From Moniliella sp. 'wahieum' (lineage: Eukaryota; Basidiomycota; Moniliellomycetes; Moniliellales; Moniliellaceae): 64,000 nt of DNA. Below are positions 38,152 through 47,955 of this stretch, piece after piece (the first letter of the stretch is position 1; each line of letters begins with the position of its first letter). The stretch is taken from NCBI GenBank assembly GCA_003971905.1, contig RSEE01000062.1, positions 1 through 64,000 of the forward strand, in the 5' to 3' direction. Position numbers and translations under genes: made by a program. The notes beneath the pieces are model-generated. The model had not been told where the DNA came from, ran no database searches, and saw only the letters and a list, made by a program, of their open reading frames with translations.

Positions 38152-40251
38152 ATGTCTGCTCCCATGCCTGCGGCCCCGCCTTTGCCCCCGTCCACCCGCA
38201 CCTCTACCACCACATGCCAGCCTACGCCCCCTCTGCCTCCTACTCCCACCCTGCCCCCCCCCCCGCCACACAACTAGCGGCCTCTGCCAGGATGCCCCCC
38301 GCCCACCCCGCCCCGATCCCGGGCTCTTGGCGCACGCCCGGTCGTGCTTGGACGGCCGAGATGGACATGGCTCTTGTCCGTGCCTTTTCCCATCACAGCA
38401 ACCCCTCCCCTGCGGGCCCACCAGTATGTCCTCCTTCTTTCCTCTCCTCGGATGCGCTCCGACAGGAGGTCCGGGTCCTTAGCCTAACTCGTCTTGCCAG
38501 CCTGCACGTAACTTTTGGCCAGCTGTAGTCAAGGACATGCTCTCGGCCAATGCGCCCATCTCCCTTTCCCACGAGGACGAACGCGAGATGTGTGACTCGT
38601 CGCGCCACAGGCTGAAGCGTCTGCGCCAATACGCTGCCCAAATCCGTCTTATTCTTCACCATCCCTCGGGCACATTTACTTGGAACCCTGTTACCGCCCG
38701 AGTGATCCCTGCTCATGCTCCTCCCGCCGACGCGGCGGCTTGGTCGTTGATTGGCAATGTCAAGCTGCGTAACCGGGTGCGGGATGGCGTCTTTGCCTGG
38801 TACCCGCTCTTGGTTCAGCACATTGACGAGGCCGACTTGAAGCAGGCGCAGACGCCCACTTTGTTCGCCACCTCGGCCCCGTCTGCGACTGAGCAGTCGC
38901 GCAAACGCCGTTCGACCGGCCAGTCCATTTCTTCCTCCACTTCTAGCGACGAACCCACCACACCGAGTGACACGAACGAAGACCACCCTCACCCCAAACG
39001 TCCTCGTCACGCCAGTGTCACTCGCTCCGAGTCGGATGACGAAAGACCCTCGCTGCGCCCGAACCTTCCAAAACTGGCGCCCTGACCACCCTGGGCAAGG
39101 GGAAGCGTACCTGGACTACGGAACGGGATGTAGCGCTGGTGCAGTGCTACATGGAGAACCGTGCGCTGATGCCGTCTGAACCGACGGTCCGACCAACGAG
39201 CAGTGTGTGGCGCAGGATTGTCCGCTCCGTGTTTGGACCCGCGTTGACAGTGGGCGAGCGGGGGCTGGCGACTCGGCCCGGCACCGTCTGAAGAAACTGA
39301 AGGGGTACGCAGCGCAGGTGAACAAGCTTCTTTCGGCGAACGAGCGCATGTTTGTGTGGTCTGACAGGGAGGCACGTCTGCATGTCGCGCCCGGTCTCGA
39401 GGCCGAAACGACCTGGGGCAAGATTCGCAACCCGCAAGTGCGCAACCGGTTGATGCGCGCACATTACCCGTGGCTTCGCATGCTTGCCGTCTCGGATGCC
39501 GACCTACCTTCGACCTTTTACTCCACTACCTTGGGCCCAGTACTTTGACCCCAACCCTGCCGCTACCGCACCCACTGCTCCTGCACCGGGCACGCTTCGC
39601 ACCTTTGATCAACGGTTCCTTCCCCCTCCCGTTTCCGGGTCAGGAGCAACAAGGGATGGGTACTCTTATCCCCGCTTCACGTACCGTTCGCCTCCCTCGT
39701 ACCACCTTCCCCCGCCTCGCGCTTCCCCCACCCTTCCCGGCCCTACCATGCACCGTCCCCCCGCTCTACACGACCCTTCGCAGCACGCTGTTCTTCCTCC
39801 GCTCCAACCATTGAACGTGCGCCGCTCCCCCCCGTACGCGCGTTCCCCTCCGTACGTGCGGTCACCCGGAACCGACCGGTACGCGCCCAGCGGCCCCGTT
39901 CGTCCTACCTCAACGCTCCCCCCGCTCCATTCGCCCGTACACGGTGGTAGCAACCACGCCGGTAAGGGTGCCAGTGCGGCGGCTTGCTCTGCGCCCCTTG
40001 CCGACGACACGACGGTGGGCAGTGTGACGCGCAGCTCGCGCATCATCTTGACGGATTTGGAGCAGGGGTTGTTTTCGGCCGAGGTGAGTCGGCGGTACCT
40101 GTTGCTACTACCGGCGCTCACCCCGGCGCAGCGCGAACTGTTTGAATCGGTGCGTCAGTTTGATGCGGCTGGCGAGCAGAGCACCCACAGCACCAACCGA
40201 GCCCGCCAGGCATATGCGTTACTCAACGATTGGTTGGTGCCTGAGGCGTGA
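38152..40251 (+). CDS. Protein with two tandem Myb/SANT-like modules
   Basis: The ATG at 38152 lies in a strong CCACCATGT context and begins a Pro/Ala/Tyr-rich leader. Module 1 starts with TPGRAWTAEMDMALVRAF and is split by an intron (38424-38500, donor GTATGT, branch CTAAC). It continues NFWPAVVKDML, SSRHRLKRLRQYAAQI, TFTWNPVTARVIP, WSLIGNVKLRNRVRDGVFAW and HIDEADLKQ. A Ser/Thr-rich linker holds a basic stretch (PHPKRPRHA), possibly a nuclear signal. Module 2 repeats the order: GKRTWTTERDVALVQCYMEN, SVWRRIVRSV, SARHRLKKLKGYAAQVNKLL, MFVWSDREARL, TTWGKIRNPQVRNRLMRAHY and VSDADLPS. The C-terminus is Pro/Ser/Tyr-rich and ends with a helical segment (RRYLLLLPALTPAQRELFES). Length is about 674 residues. 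WTxExDxALV followed by a Trp helix resembles one Myb/SANT repeat, which suggests DNA or chromatin binding. I know no named family with this architecture. Three or four single-base shifts interrupt the frame. Confidence 0.7.
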
Positions 40252-41678
40252 AGTTACGCATAAGGCTTGGCTAGGCTTCATTGCTTAGGTTGTATTTTGT
40301 TTTGGTCACCCCAGCTTCATGTTGTACCCGGTATTCCTGCAAGACAATTCTTATTACTATTCATTTTGTGGGCTTTCGCGTGGCCGAGGGTAGCATTCCA
40401 TAGCTCTTCAGGTACCTCTCTACTATTTGCTAATCACTAGTTGCTAGTGACCGGAGTTAGTCGGTCGATGGCTGGATGGTGTGGCTCACTGGGCGACTGC
40501 CCCAATGAAGCTCGATGAATCTGGAGGGAACGGGACCGACGTGATCAAAAGGTATCGGCCTTGGGGTATTATGCTTGGATGGGGTGGACAGTGAAAGTGA
40601 ACAGCAAAAAGCAGATTCATAACACACGCCGACCTGCGATTCCTAAGGACACTGGACTCCACTACCCTCACCACTGCCCTCCCATCTCATCAGATTTCTG
40701 AGCAGGGTGTCCCTCCTCCGTCTCTTTTCTTCGCTCAAAGTCAAATATACTAACCCAACCCACAGGACCAATTACGTCCCTAACACCACTGCAAGGCGAG
40801 AGAGACCAAGTCGACACGCAAGGAGTCAGGCAGGCAGTGTCAGTAGCCAGGCAAAAGCATATCAGTCAGAGGGGAGCATCGATGGCTTAGGCTTTGTTTG
40901 TGGCGATTCAGCAGCAGGGCGGAGAGGCTACGGTTGACGGTACAAGAGGAAAGCGAAGCGACGGCACCACAGTCAACTAGGTCAGCTCGTGGGTAAAGAA
41001 GAGAGCTGAAAAGAGCTGGATGACCGACGTTCCTACTCAGCACCGTGAGAGGCACACGAATTGGAGCTGGAATCTGTTTCCCAACCAACAAATACGTGAA
41101 TTTCCGGTACTTCTTAGCGTATTCTGCCAGCCATTGGCAACCGGGAATGAGTCACACACTACTACTAGTACTACATCCGATATATGTGCTTCGCTCCGTG
41201 CTATAGCTGCTACCGGGGGGGAGCAGGGGCTAGCCTTCAGCTGAATGTGAACAAGTGGGCGAAAAGAGGAGAGCCCAAATAAGCAGGGGTGCTAAGATGA
41301 AGGGTAACGGTTGCAAGTCCATTCGGTTGAGCTTGAATGGCCCCACCTTGCAGCGGTGGGAACATGAGGAGAGGGGATGAGGTATGTACAGGACAAGGGA
41401 GGAAGAGGGAGGCGGGGGGAGGGGGAGGCGACAAACGTGAGCAAAGAGCAGAGCCAATGGTCAGAGGCAAAAGCAACAAGCAAAGCAAAGCAAAGCAAAG
41501 CAAAGCAGAAAACAACCAACCATTGTGCCATATCAAATAGCGACGCAAATAAAGGGAATCCACAACAGCATGCGACATAGAGCAAAGGGGGGAAGGCAGA
41601 AGAGGAGGGGAAAGGAAGGCCTCAAGGGAACGAGAGGAGGGAGGGTAGATGATTAGGCTTAATAGGGGGGGGGGGGGG
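40252..41678. other. Intergenic, ~1.4 kb
   Basis: No gene recognised. It includes a (CAAAG)5 microsatellite at about 41478-41506, a purine-rich GGAGG tract upstream of it, and a 14-base G run at 41665-41678 next to the ROT1 stop. Confidence 0.5.
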
Positions 41679-42536
41679 CTAACCATTGAGCACAGGCTCA
41701 TGCAATTGCTGTGTTGGCAACATGACTGGCGGTCGAGCTTGAAGGAAGAGCGGGGACATGGCTGCGCCCGCCCGCCTCGCTTCCCTCCGTCTTGGTACAT
41801 TTGCAACGCGTACGCCGACCCGACTGGCTGACTAAAGCCGGTACTGGATTCGAGGTAAATCGACCATTCCGGAATCAGTTCAAATTGGGTGTACCAGTTT
41901 TCTTGCACGGTCTGTCCACCACACATATCAACAGTGAGCACATGGCCATCGGACGGGAACGGACGAAGGGAGAGGGATCCGTTGGAGTTGAAGGTGTAGG
42001 TGCCGTGTTGCCACAGAAGCGTGGCATTCACACATCGGTTGTAGGTAGGGTCGTTGGTAAAGAGATACTTGCTCTGCTCCCAAAACCCATTGTCGGTGAA
42101 ACTGTAGCTCACCCCGCCCGATGGTGGTACAGCAAACTCAAATGTCATGGGGTTGAAAAAGCTCTTCAAGGCGCAGAGCACGGTAGTGCGGGTCAGCTAC
42201 CGTTCTGCAATGCGAGGCCATGGAGCACACACGTACCAATCCGGTGCTCACAGCGCCAGAGCCAGAACTCCAGGTACCCTCAATCGACGTCACGTTGTTC
42301 TTCAACCCGGCAGCCGAGCATGGCACGCCCAACCCCACAGCAAGAGAAAGTGGGAGGCCCGCCCAGCCAACTGCACGACCCAGCTTCGTCAAGCGAGATG
42401 GTCGGGTGCGAGGGTATCTGCGACGCGACGAGCTCGCTCTTGGTCGGCCGATGGCGGGAACAAGGGGCGGAGAAAACAGATGGCTTTCGCTGGTGGTCAT
42501 CATGGACTCATTAGGTGTGGACGCAGGCCGCGGCAT
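41679..42536 (-). CDS. ROT1: ROT1 ER chaperone
   Basis: Rot1 is an essential fungal ER-membrane chaperone needed for protein folding, glycosylation and beta-1,6-glucan synthesis. Exon 1 carries a hydrophobic signal (AVGWAGLPLSLAVGLGVP), then NNVTSIEGTWSSGSGAV with an N-glycosylation site. An intron at 42164-42236 (donor GTACGT) leads to SFFNPMTFEFAVPPSGGVSY and the family core: YSFTDNGFWEQSKYLFTNDP, LLWQHGTYTFNSNGSLSLRP, DGHVLTVDMCGG, YTQFELIPEWSIYLE and YALQMYQ. A shift near 41790 then gives SPLFLQARPPVMLPTQQLHE and PVLNG, the conserved Rot1 ending. Length is about 261 residues against 256 in yeast. The first in-frame ATG is at 42536; ATGs at 42503 and 42500 would shorten the tail before the signal. 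No C-terminal membrane segment follows the LPT motif. Confidence 0.88.
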
Positions 42537-43954
42537 GGGTAGTAGAGGATCAGGCACGGTCAGCGGCCTAGACAGGGGGGGCGATCGGGCTATGCTGGAG
42601 GGTAGCTAGGAACAGGAGGAAGGGACAGATGGGGGATGATCGTGAACGGAGGGCCGGTCGGGGAAGGAGGAGGGGCAGCGGGCCGTCGAGAGCACGCAAA
42701 GGAGCACCGGCAGCTGCAAAAGCGGAGGATAGCGAGGCGGGGGTGGTGGCGGTGGCGGTGGCGGAAAGGCCATCAAAGGCCATCCATCCATCTACCGTCT
42801 CCTGAGACTCAGCCCGAGCTGTCCATCCAAAAAAGCTCATCGATCATCAACAGCGCACATCCGATCGATCGATGAGGAATTCATCAATGAAGTCGATGAC
42901 AGAGGTGGGCCATCGATGACTGAAAAGATAATCGATTCATCGATCATCGATCGGTCGGCTGCCAATCCCACCCTGTCCCCCCCCTCTTTTCAGTCGAATG
43001 CGATAGTGTCTTACGCCCACGAGGGCAGGATCAATTCGATCTATCATCCATCATCATGATCCCTTCACGCTCGCCCGCCTCCATCCCACTGCATCCGTCG
43101 GAGCCCAAGCGCCAGCAGAGGCTTGCTGGAAACGGGTTGAGCGTTGGGTTCAGCTGCTGAGCCGCTGAGCGCTGAGGCTGAGCGCGCTGGGCCAACGCTC
43201 CACTTGACCTCCTGCTGCCTGTTTGGGTTGGTGGAGGGGCGCAGGTAGGCGCAGGTACGCTGTGCTAAAGCTGTGTGACTTGTGAGGCCTGAGGCCTGAG
43301 GCTTGAAACAGGCTGAAACGGAGAGTTCAAGCGCTCTTTGAGCTCTCAAGCTTCAAACTTCAAGCTCCAAGCTTCAAGAGCTTCAAGGCGCTCAAGGCAT
43401 TCCGACTGTGGGGCCTGAGGCGCTGATGATGCGCTAATTAGAGGGGTTTGTCGCCGTTGGACGCTGGGCATTCGGATGATGCAGTTGATGTGCATGCTAT
43501 GCGGAACGGTTCCCATTTGAAGCTTAATACGTCATCACGACGTCATTAATCATTGGCGTTATACCCACCGGTAACGACTTTTCATTACGAATCATTAATC
43601 AGGGAGTTGCCAGAAAGCTTAGCCCTTACGTACTACACCTTCCTACCCGGCAGAATGTAGCAGCACTGCCACCACTCGGTAGGCGGTTAGTAACGGAGGG
43701 ACCTGCTACAGTGGCTATGCAAATGCGCCAGTGGGGCTCTAGTTTGAGAGCAGCAGGTGTGAGTTAGGTAGGGGAGGGAGTAAAGATAGGCATTATCATC
43801 GTTGCATTGAGGACCGAAATGTATGCCTCAGCGGATCAAATAAAGCGGAAAGTAAACGCAGCAAAGAGGCGGACCACGGAGGGGCATCAGTTGTTTTTGT
43901 AGAGATGAGGAAAGATGGAATGGGGATCTGAGAGAGGGGATGTAGGAACCCCGT
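42537..43954. other. Intergenic with ATCGAT and AAGCTT arrays
   Basis: About 42836-42960 is packed with ATCGAT and GATCGATC words. About 43145-43190 holds CTGAG/GCTGAGCGCTGAG words. About 43275-43400 holds AGGCCTGAGGCCTGAGGC and CAAGCTTCAA words. These are short self-complementary motifs repeated with small spacers. No gene recognised. Confidence 0.5.
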
Positions 43955-45591
43955 TCAGATCGTATCGCGCACACGAATGTAGTTGAGGTACATTCCCTTT
44001 GTCCAACGGCGGAAGGTCTTGCCCCAGATCATCATGGGAATGCAGAGAAGAATAAAAAACAGGTCGAGCACAGCACAGGCGATCATAGCGTTCTGCACCC
44101 CACTCGCCTGAAGCCAATCGTCGACAATGAACGTAAAGAGGCAGGCCATGCTGTTGTTAATCAGAGCAATGCAGGCCATGCCCTCAATCGTTGCGTCAGG
44201 GTAGGATTCCGAAGCAAAACTCATACTCAGGTCACCGCAGCAACCAAAGCCAAAGCCAAGGAAGCCCAGCCCAACGTAAGGGACAGGCCAAGACCAGCCA
44301 TGGGCCGTTCCGACGCCCATTAGAATCATGCCCACAAAACTGACAAAGGCTGCTGGGATCATAAACCACAGCCGGTCCTCAGCCTCGCGATGACCACCGT
44401 TACGCCTCGCGAGCCAGATGACAAACTTGTCGTTGAGCCAGCCACCATAGATACAGCCCAATACTGCACCAATGAGAGAGGGAACGTTCATGATCCCATC
44501 CGCCGCGTCGTCATAGTTCCACGGCGCATCCGTCCAGTACTCCTCCTCGAGGGAGAGGTAAAGGAGAGCCAGGCGTCCTGTGCACCCCATTGAAGACCAC
44601 TGTACAAGATGCCAGGGAAGAGGAGCATACTGCACATGGTCAGCAACCGACGGAAGTATTGCACAAAGCCGGTGCCTTTGAGGTTGCGAGCCGGTGTGAT
44701 GGGCTGGATACGTTGCCAGTAGGTCTTGACAGGCTCGTGAGCGCGCGACCCGGCTGACTCAGGTGCGAGCGCACCAGCTTCAAGCAGCGTCGGAGCAATC
44801 CCCTCCGCAATGTCCTTCTTTTCCTGTCCACACTCGAATTGGATGCGGCATCTTCCTCGGATGCAGAAGAGGTGTGCGCCACCGCTGCTGCCGTCGCGGC
44901 ATCTGAAGGGGTACGGTCAAACATACTCTCGTCCTGCAAGAAGAGCAGACGAGGATGTGCCACCACTGATGATGGCTGCCCACCAGCCAATCCAACGCCA
45001 GCCCATCGAGCTGTCGGCAATGAAAGAGGCAATAAGGGGACCGAGGAAGTTGCCGCTCGAGGTACTGAGCACATACCACCCGAGCGCGGTACCTTGTTGG
45101 TGCTCAAAGGTAAAGTCACTGAGAGACAGCTGGACGTTGGCCTCTGCACAGGCTTCACTGGCGCCAACAAAGATTTGGTTCAATACCGAGTCGGTTGGGG
45201 TGGTAATCTTGGCGTACCAGATGGCGCCTGCCAAGCCGGACAACATGCAGAGCAAATACAGAATCTTGCGGCCGTAGAGCCATGGCATGGGCGCCGTCGT
45301 AAACGATACAAAGGCAATCGCGGCAAACAGAACGCCAGCCGCCTTGTTTTCATAGTCTTCCGAGATGCCCTCTTCTGAACTCATGCCCTGGCCACCGGAG
45401 CCAGCATCGTTGGCAGTAGCGGCGGTTAAGGCAGCGAGGTAGCACACTAACAAGCCATTCCATACCTTGCGGGCACGGGACCAGTTGAGGGGGTCGTTGG
45501 GGGAGTCGGTGGGGGCGGGGCGGAGGATGATTTCGCCGTGGGAGATCAGCTCCCAGGAGCCGGGAAGCTCTTCGTCGTGGTAGAGGACCAT
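43955..45591 (-). CDS. MFS transporter, DHA1/HOL1-like
   Basis: It is a 12-helix proton-coupled carrier in a plasma or vacuolar membrane; the substrate is unknown. The chosen ATG at 45591 starts VLYHDEELPGSWELI, and the cytosolic N-tail carries DSPNDPLNWSRARKVWNG, the NPLNWS-type signature of fungal DHA carriers. Helices follow (LLVCYLAALTAA; VLFAAIAFVSFTTAPMPWL), motif A as YGRKILYLL, and VLNQIFVGASEACAEANVQL and STSSGNFLGPLIASF for helices 4-5. A long central loop is Ser/Ala-rich and acidic (TSSASEEDAASNSS). The second half includes VPSLIGAVLGCIYGGWLNDK, FMIPAAFVSFVGMILMGVG and DLFFILLCIPMMIWGKTFRR. Length is about 545 residues. Frame changes around 44600-44960 and 44820 are single-base. 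Upstream Met codons exist at 45678 and beyond, but the tail there is not membrane-like. Confidence 0.85.
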
Positions 45592-46560
45592 CGAGCCGAG
45601 GGTGGTGTGGGAGGGGGGCAAGCAGGCAAACTCAGCAGGGACGGGAGACGGAGTATGGTGGCTTGGGCAGCAGGGCATTCCGTGTGGAAAAGACGAGGAG
45701 GAGTTGCGGGCTCTTGCGAAAACGAGTTTCGGCAAGGGAAGGAGGTGGTAGTGGTGGGGAAGAAAACAGGGGGAAGGGAGGCGGCCACGCTACTTCATGC
45801 GGCCTATCAAGGAACGGGTGTGGTCAGTGTGACGCATCGTGCAACCGGAGACACGAGGCTGCAGTTTTTTTTTTTCTTTTTTCCGTGCCTGGTCAGCGTC
45901 CGCAAGAGCAGAGCGCCCAACGGCAGAGCGTCAGAGCGGGCTGGCTCGGTTGCGGCCGCACAGGGGTGCTGTGCCTGACCACGTGACATGCATCGCTTCC
46001 AGCCCCAGGAGCTCGGCGCAGGCGAGTGGGCGGCGGTTGGGATGGGCGCTCGATTACGAAACGGCGGTTAAACCGTCGCGAGGCTCCTGGCTGGGTGATA
46101 CGGCCGGTGAGCTGGCAAGCCGGGGGCGGCAGGGCAGTGTGCCGCTCTGCGGCTGCCAGCCAGAATCCTGCCGCTCGCTCGGCCTGCGGCAGTCTCAGCG
46201 CTCGACACGGCGCAATTCGGCCGTCGCCGCACGGGGGCTGTGTGTGGTGCAATTAACAATTCGCCTTCGCCACGGATGGGCAGTTGCAAACGGCGAGATT
46301 GTTGAGAGGTTGAGATCTCACCGCGGTAAGGCCGGCCTAAGCCCAAAGGACCTAAGGTCTAAGGATGCGGTCGGATAGATAGATCGGAAACAGGAGGCGC
46401 TGCCATCAATGCACCCGCCAACCGGAACGACCGGAAAGCAAACCGGACCGCCACTCTAGTGACTCTAGTGACTAGTGACCTAGTGACCAGAAGAGTCAAA
46501 GTCAAGCTTCAAGTTATTTGTTCAAAATTGTTCAACAGCTGGACAAGATCTAGTACCTTG
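45592..46560. other. Intergenic, ~1 kb
   Basis: Contains a T-rich run (about 45865-45883) and, at 46453-46490, an array of CTAGTGAC/ACTAGTGAC words. No gene recognised; GC-rich open frames at 45893-46378 lack motifs. Confidence 0.5.
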
Positions 46561-47151
46561 CACCCGCACCCAGGCCAAGTTTGGTGCGTTGCATGAGGCA
46601 GTGCGGGAGCCCATTCTCCAGCTCATACGCTCCATCCCCGACACCCACGTCCGCAACGAACCTATGGTGGAGGAAGAGGATGGGAGGAGACAGAGGACAC
46701 AGCGCACCGACTACCGCGTGATGGGGCCCGGAGCACTCGGTGGGTCAGGAATGGAGGTAGACCGCACGCTGCGCGACACGGGATCGCTGGAGGCGCAGAG
46801 CGCGTACCGAAGGGTGGTGCATGAGAGCACCGCAACTCCCTTGGAACGCCGGGAGAAGGAGCTGCTTCGGCTGCTTGAACAAGCAGAATGCGACAAGAAC
46901 GCCAAGTACCAGGGACGCACTCAAGAGCCGTTTTTCCCCTGGTTTTGACGACGCGAGGATACTACGGCACCAAGACAGCGGGCAAGTTGTTTGCGCATTG
47001 GAAGGATTTGGCTACTAAGTCTCAGTGGAAATGGTTCCTCGCTCGGATGTCAACCACGTTCATCCGTGTCCACACGCGCTTCCTAGGGTACGTGACCGGA
47101 TGGCGAGAACCGGAGGGTCCTGATATCCTGGCGATCCCCCTGGTTCCTTAA
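46561..47151 (+). mobile_element. 3' remnant of a non-LTR retrotransposon (LINE-like) ORF
   Basis: A plus-strand frame from about 46575 encodes ALHEAVREPILQLI, a DYRVMGPG and GMEVDRTLRDT pair, then a charged helix (LERREKELLRLLEQ) and, after a one-base shift near 46930, FPLVLTTRGYYGTKTAGKLF and KSQWKWFLARMSTTFIRVH. This order matches the region downstream of the reverse transcriptase in many fungal and protist LINE-like polyproteins: a PD-(D/E)XK-like D, a K helix, a PLVLTTxGxxG motif, then a basic WxxxARMS helix. No reverse transcriptase precedes it and no ATG starts it, so only the 3' end remains, as in 5'-truncated LINE copies. No poly-A tail or target duplication was identified. Family assignment is from memory of these motifs. 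Confidence 0.5.
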
Positions 47152-47955
47152 CCTTGGTAGCGCTTCCAAGTAACCCCCGCAAGATGAACGGTTAGGTTTA
47201 GACGTAGCGTTCCCCCTGTCCCAGCCTTAAGCTCTATCAATGAAATGGACGCGATCTAGTATGCCCACACAGATATTTTCTTCTGCGTATTTTGTCACCA
47301 CCTTGTCGGAGACGTACCAAGTAGGAGGGTGACCCCTTCGGTGTCCCCATGATGTCACCCGCACTGTGCTTATCCGGCCCTACGGAAGGGTCATTAACAA
47401 CAGGGTCATCTCGTTTGAACAGTATACTGTGTGCGGTGGTCGTCGGCTACTAACTAACAATAACTTACACTAACTTACTCGGCCCGCAATAAGAACCAGA
47501 CCATCAAATATAACACAATCATGTGGTCTTTGTTCTGGTTTGCATACATGGTTTTCGGGTCATGCATCATGCCAGCCAAGTCGATTGTCACATGTCAAGC
47601 TTCAAGGTTGGGCATGGAGAATCGTTTTCCGTGTCAACATGTATCAAGCCTGGCTATATCTCCATGGAAGGGAAGAGCGTTGAGATGAATGACATTTCAC
47701 GGTGATGGCAGATGCAGCGGTACCACGGATACGAATGTAGCACAGGGGGAGAAGGGGGGTAGGAGGTGCCGCCTGGTCGCGTAACCAGTAGCACCAAAAG
47801 AAGAATACAGTATATGAATTGTTCGAGGTTGAACGTCGATATGAGCAGCGCAAACTCCCCACGACGCTGGGAGGCATAAACAGTAATGAACAAGAAGAGC
47901 ATGATTGACAGTGGGAGATCGAGACGCGTAGAGCAAGCCACCCTTTTGGCCTGTG
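47152..47955. other. Intergenic, ~0.8 kb
   Basis: No gene recognised. A minus frame at 47654-47984 is partly hydrophobic (LPLSIMLFLFITVYA) but lacks a start or family match. Confidence 0.4.

Noticed and set aside
36498-38273. Minus-strand frames of 290-300 codons
   Set aside because: Ala/Pro/Arg-rich, frame-independent and driven by the 9-bp GC repeat; no domain recognised.
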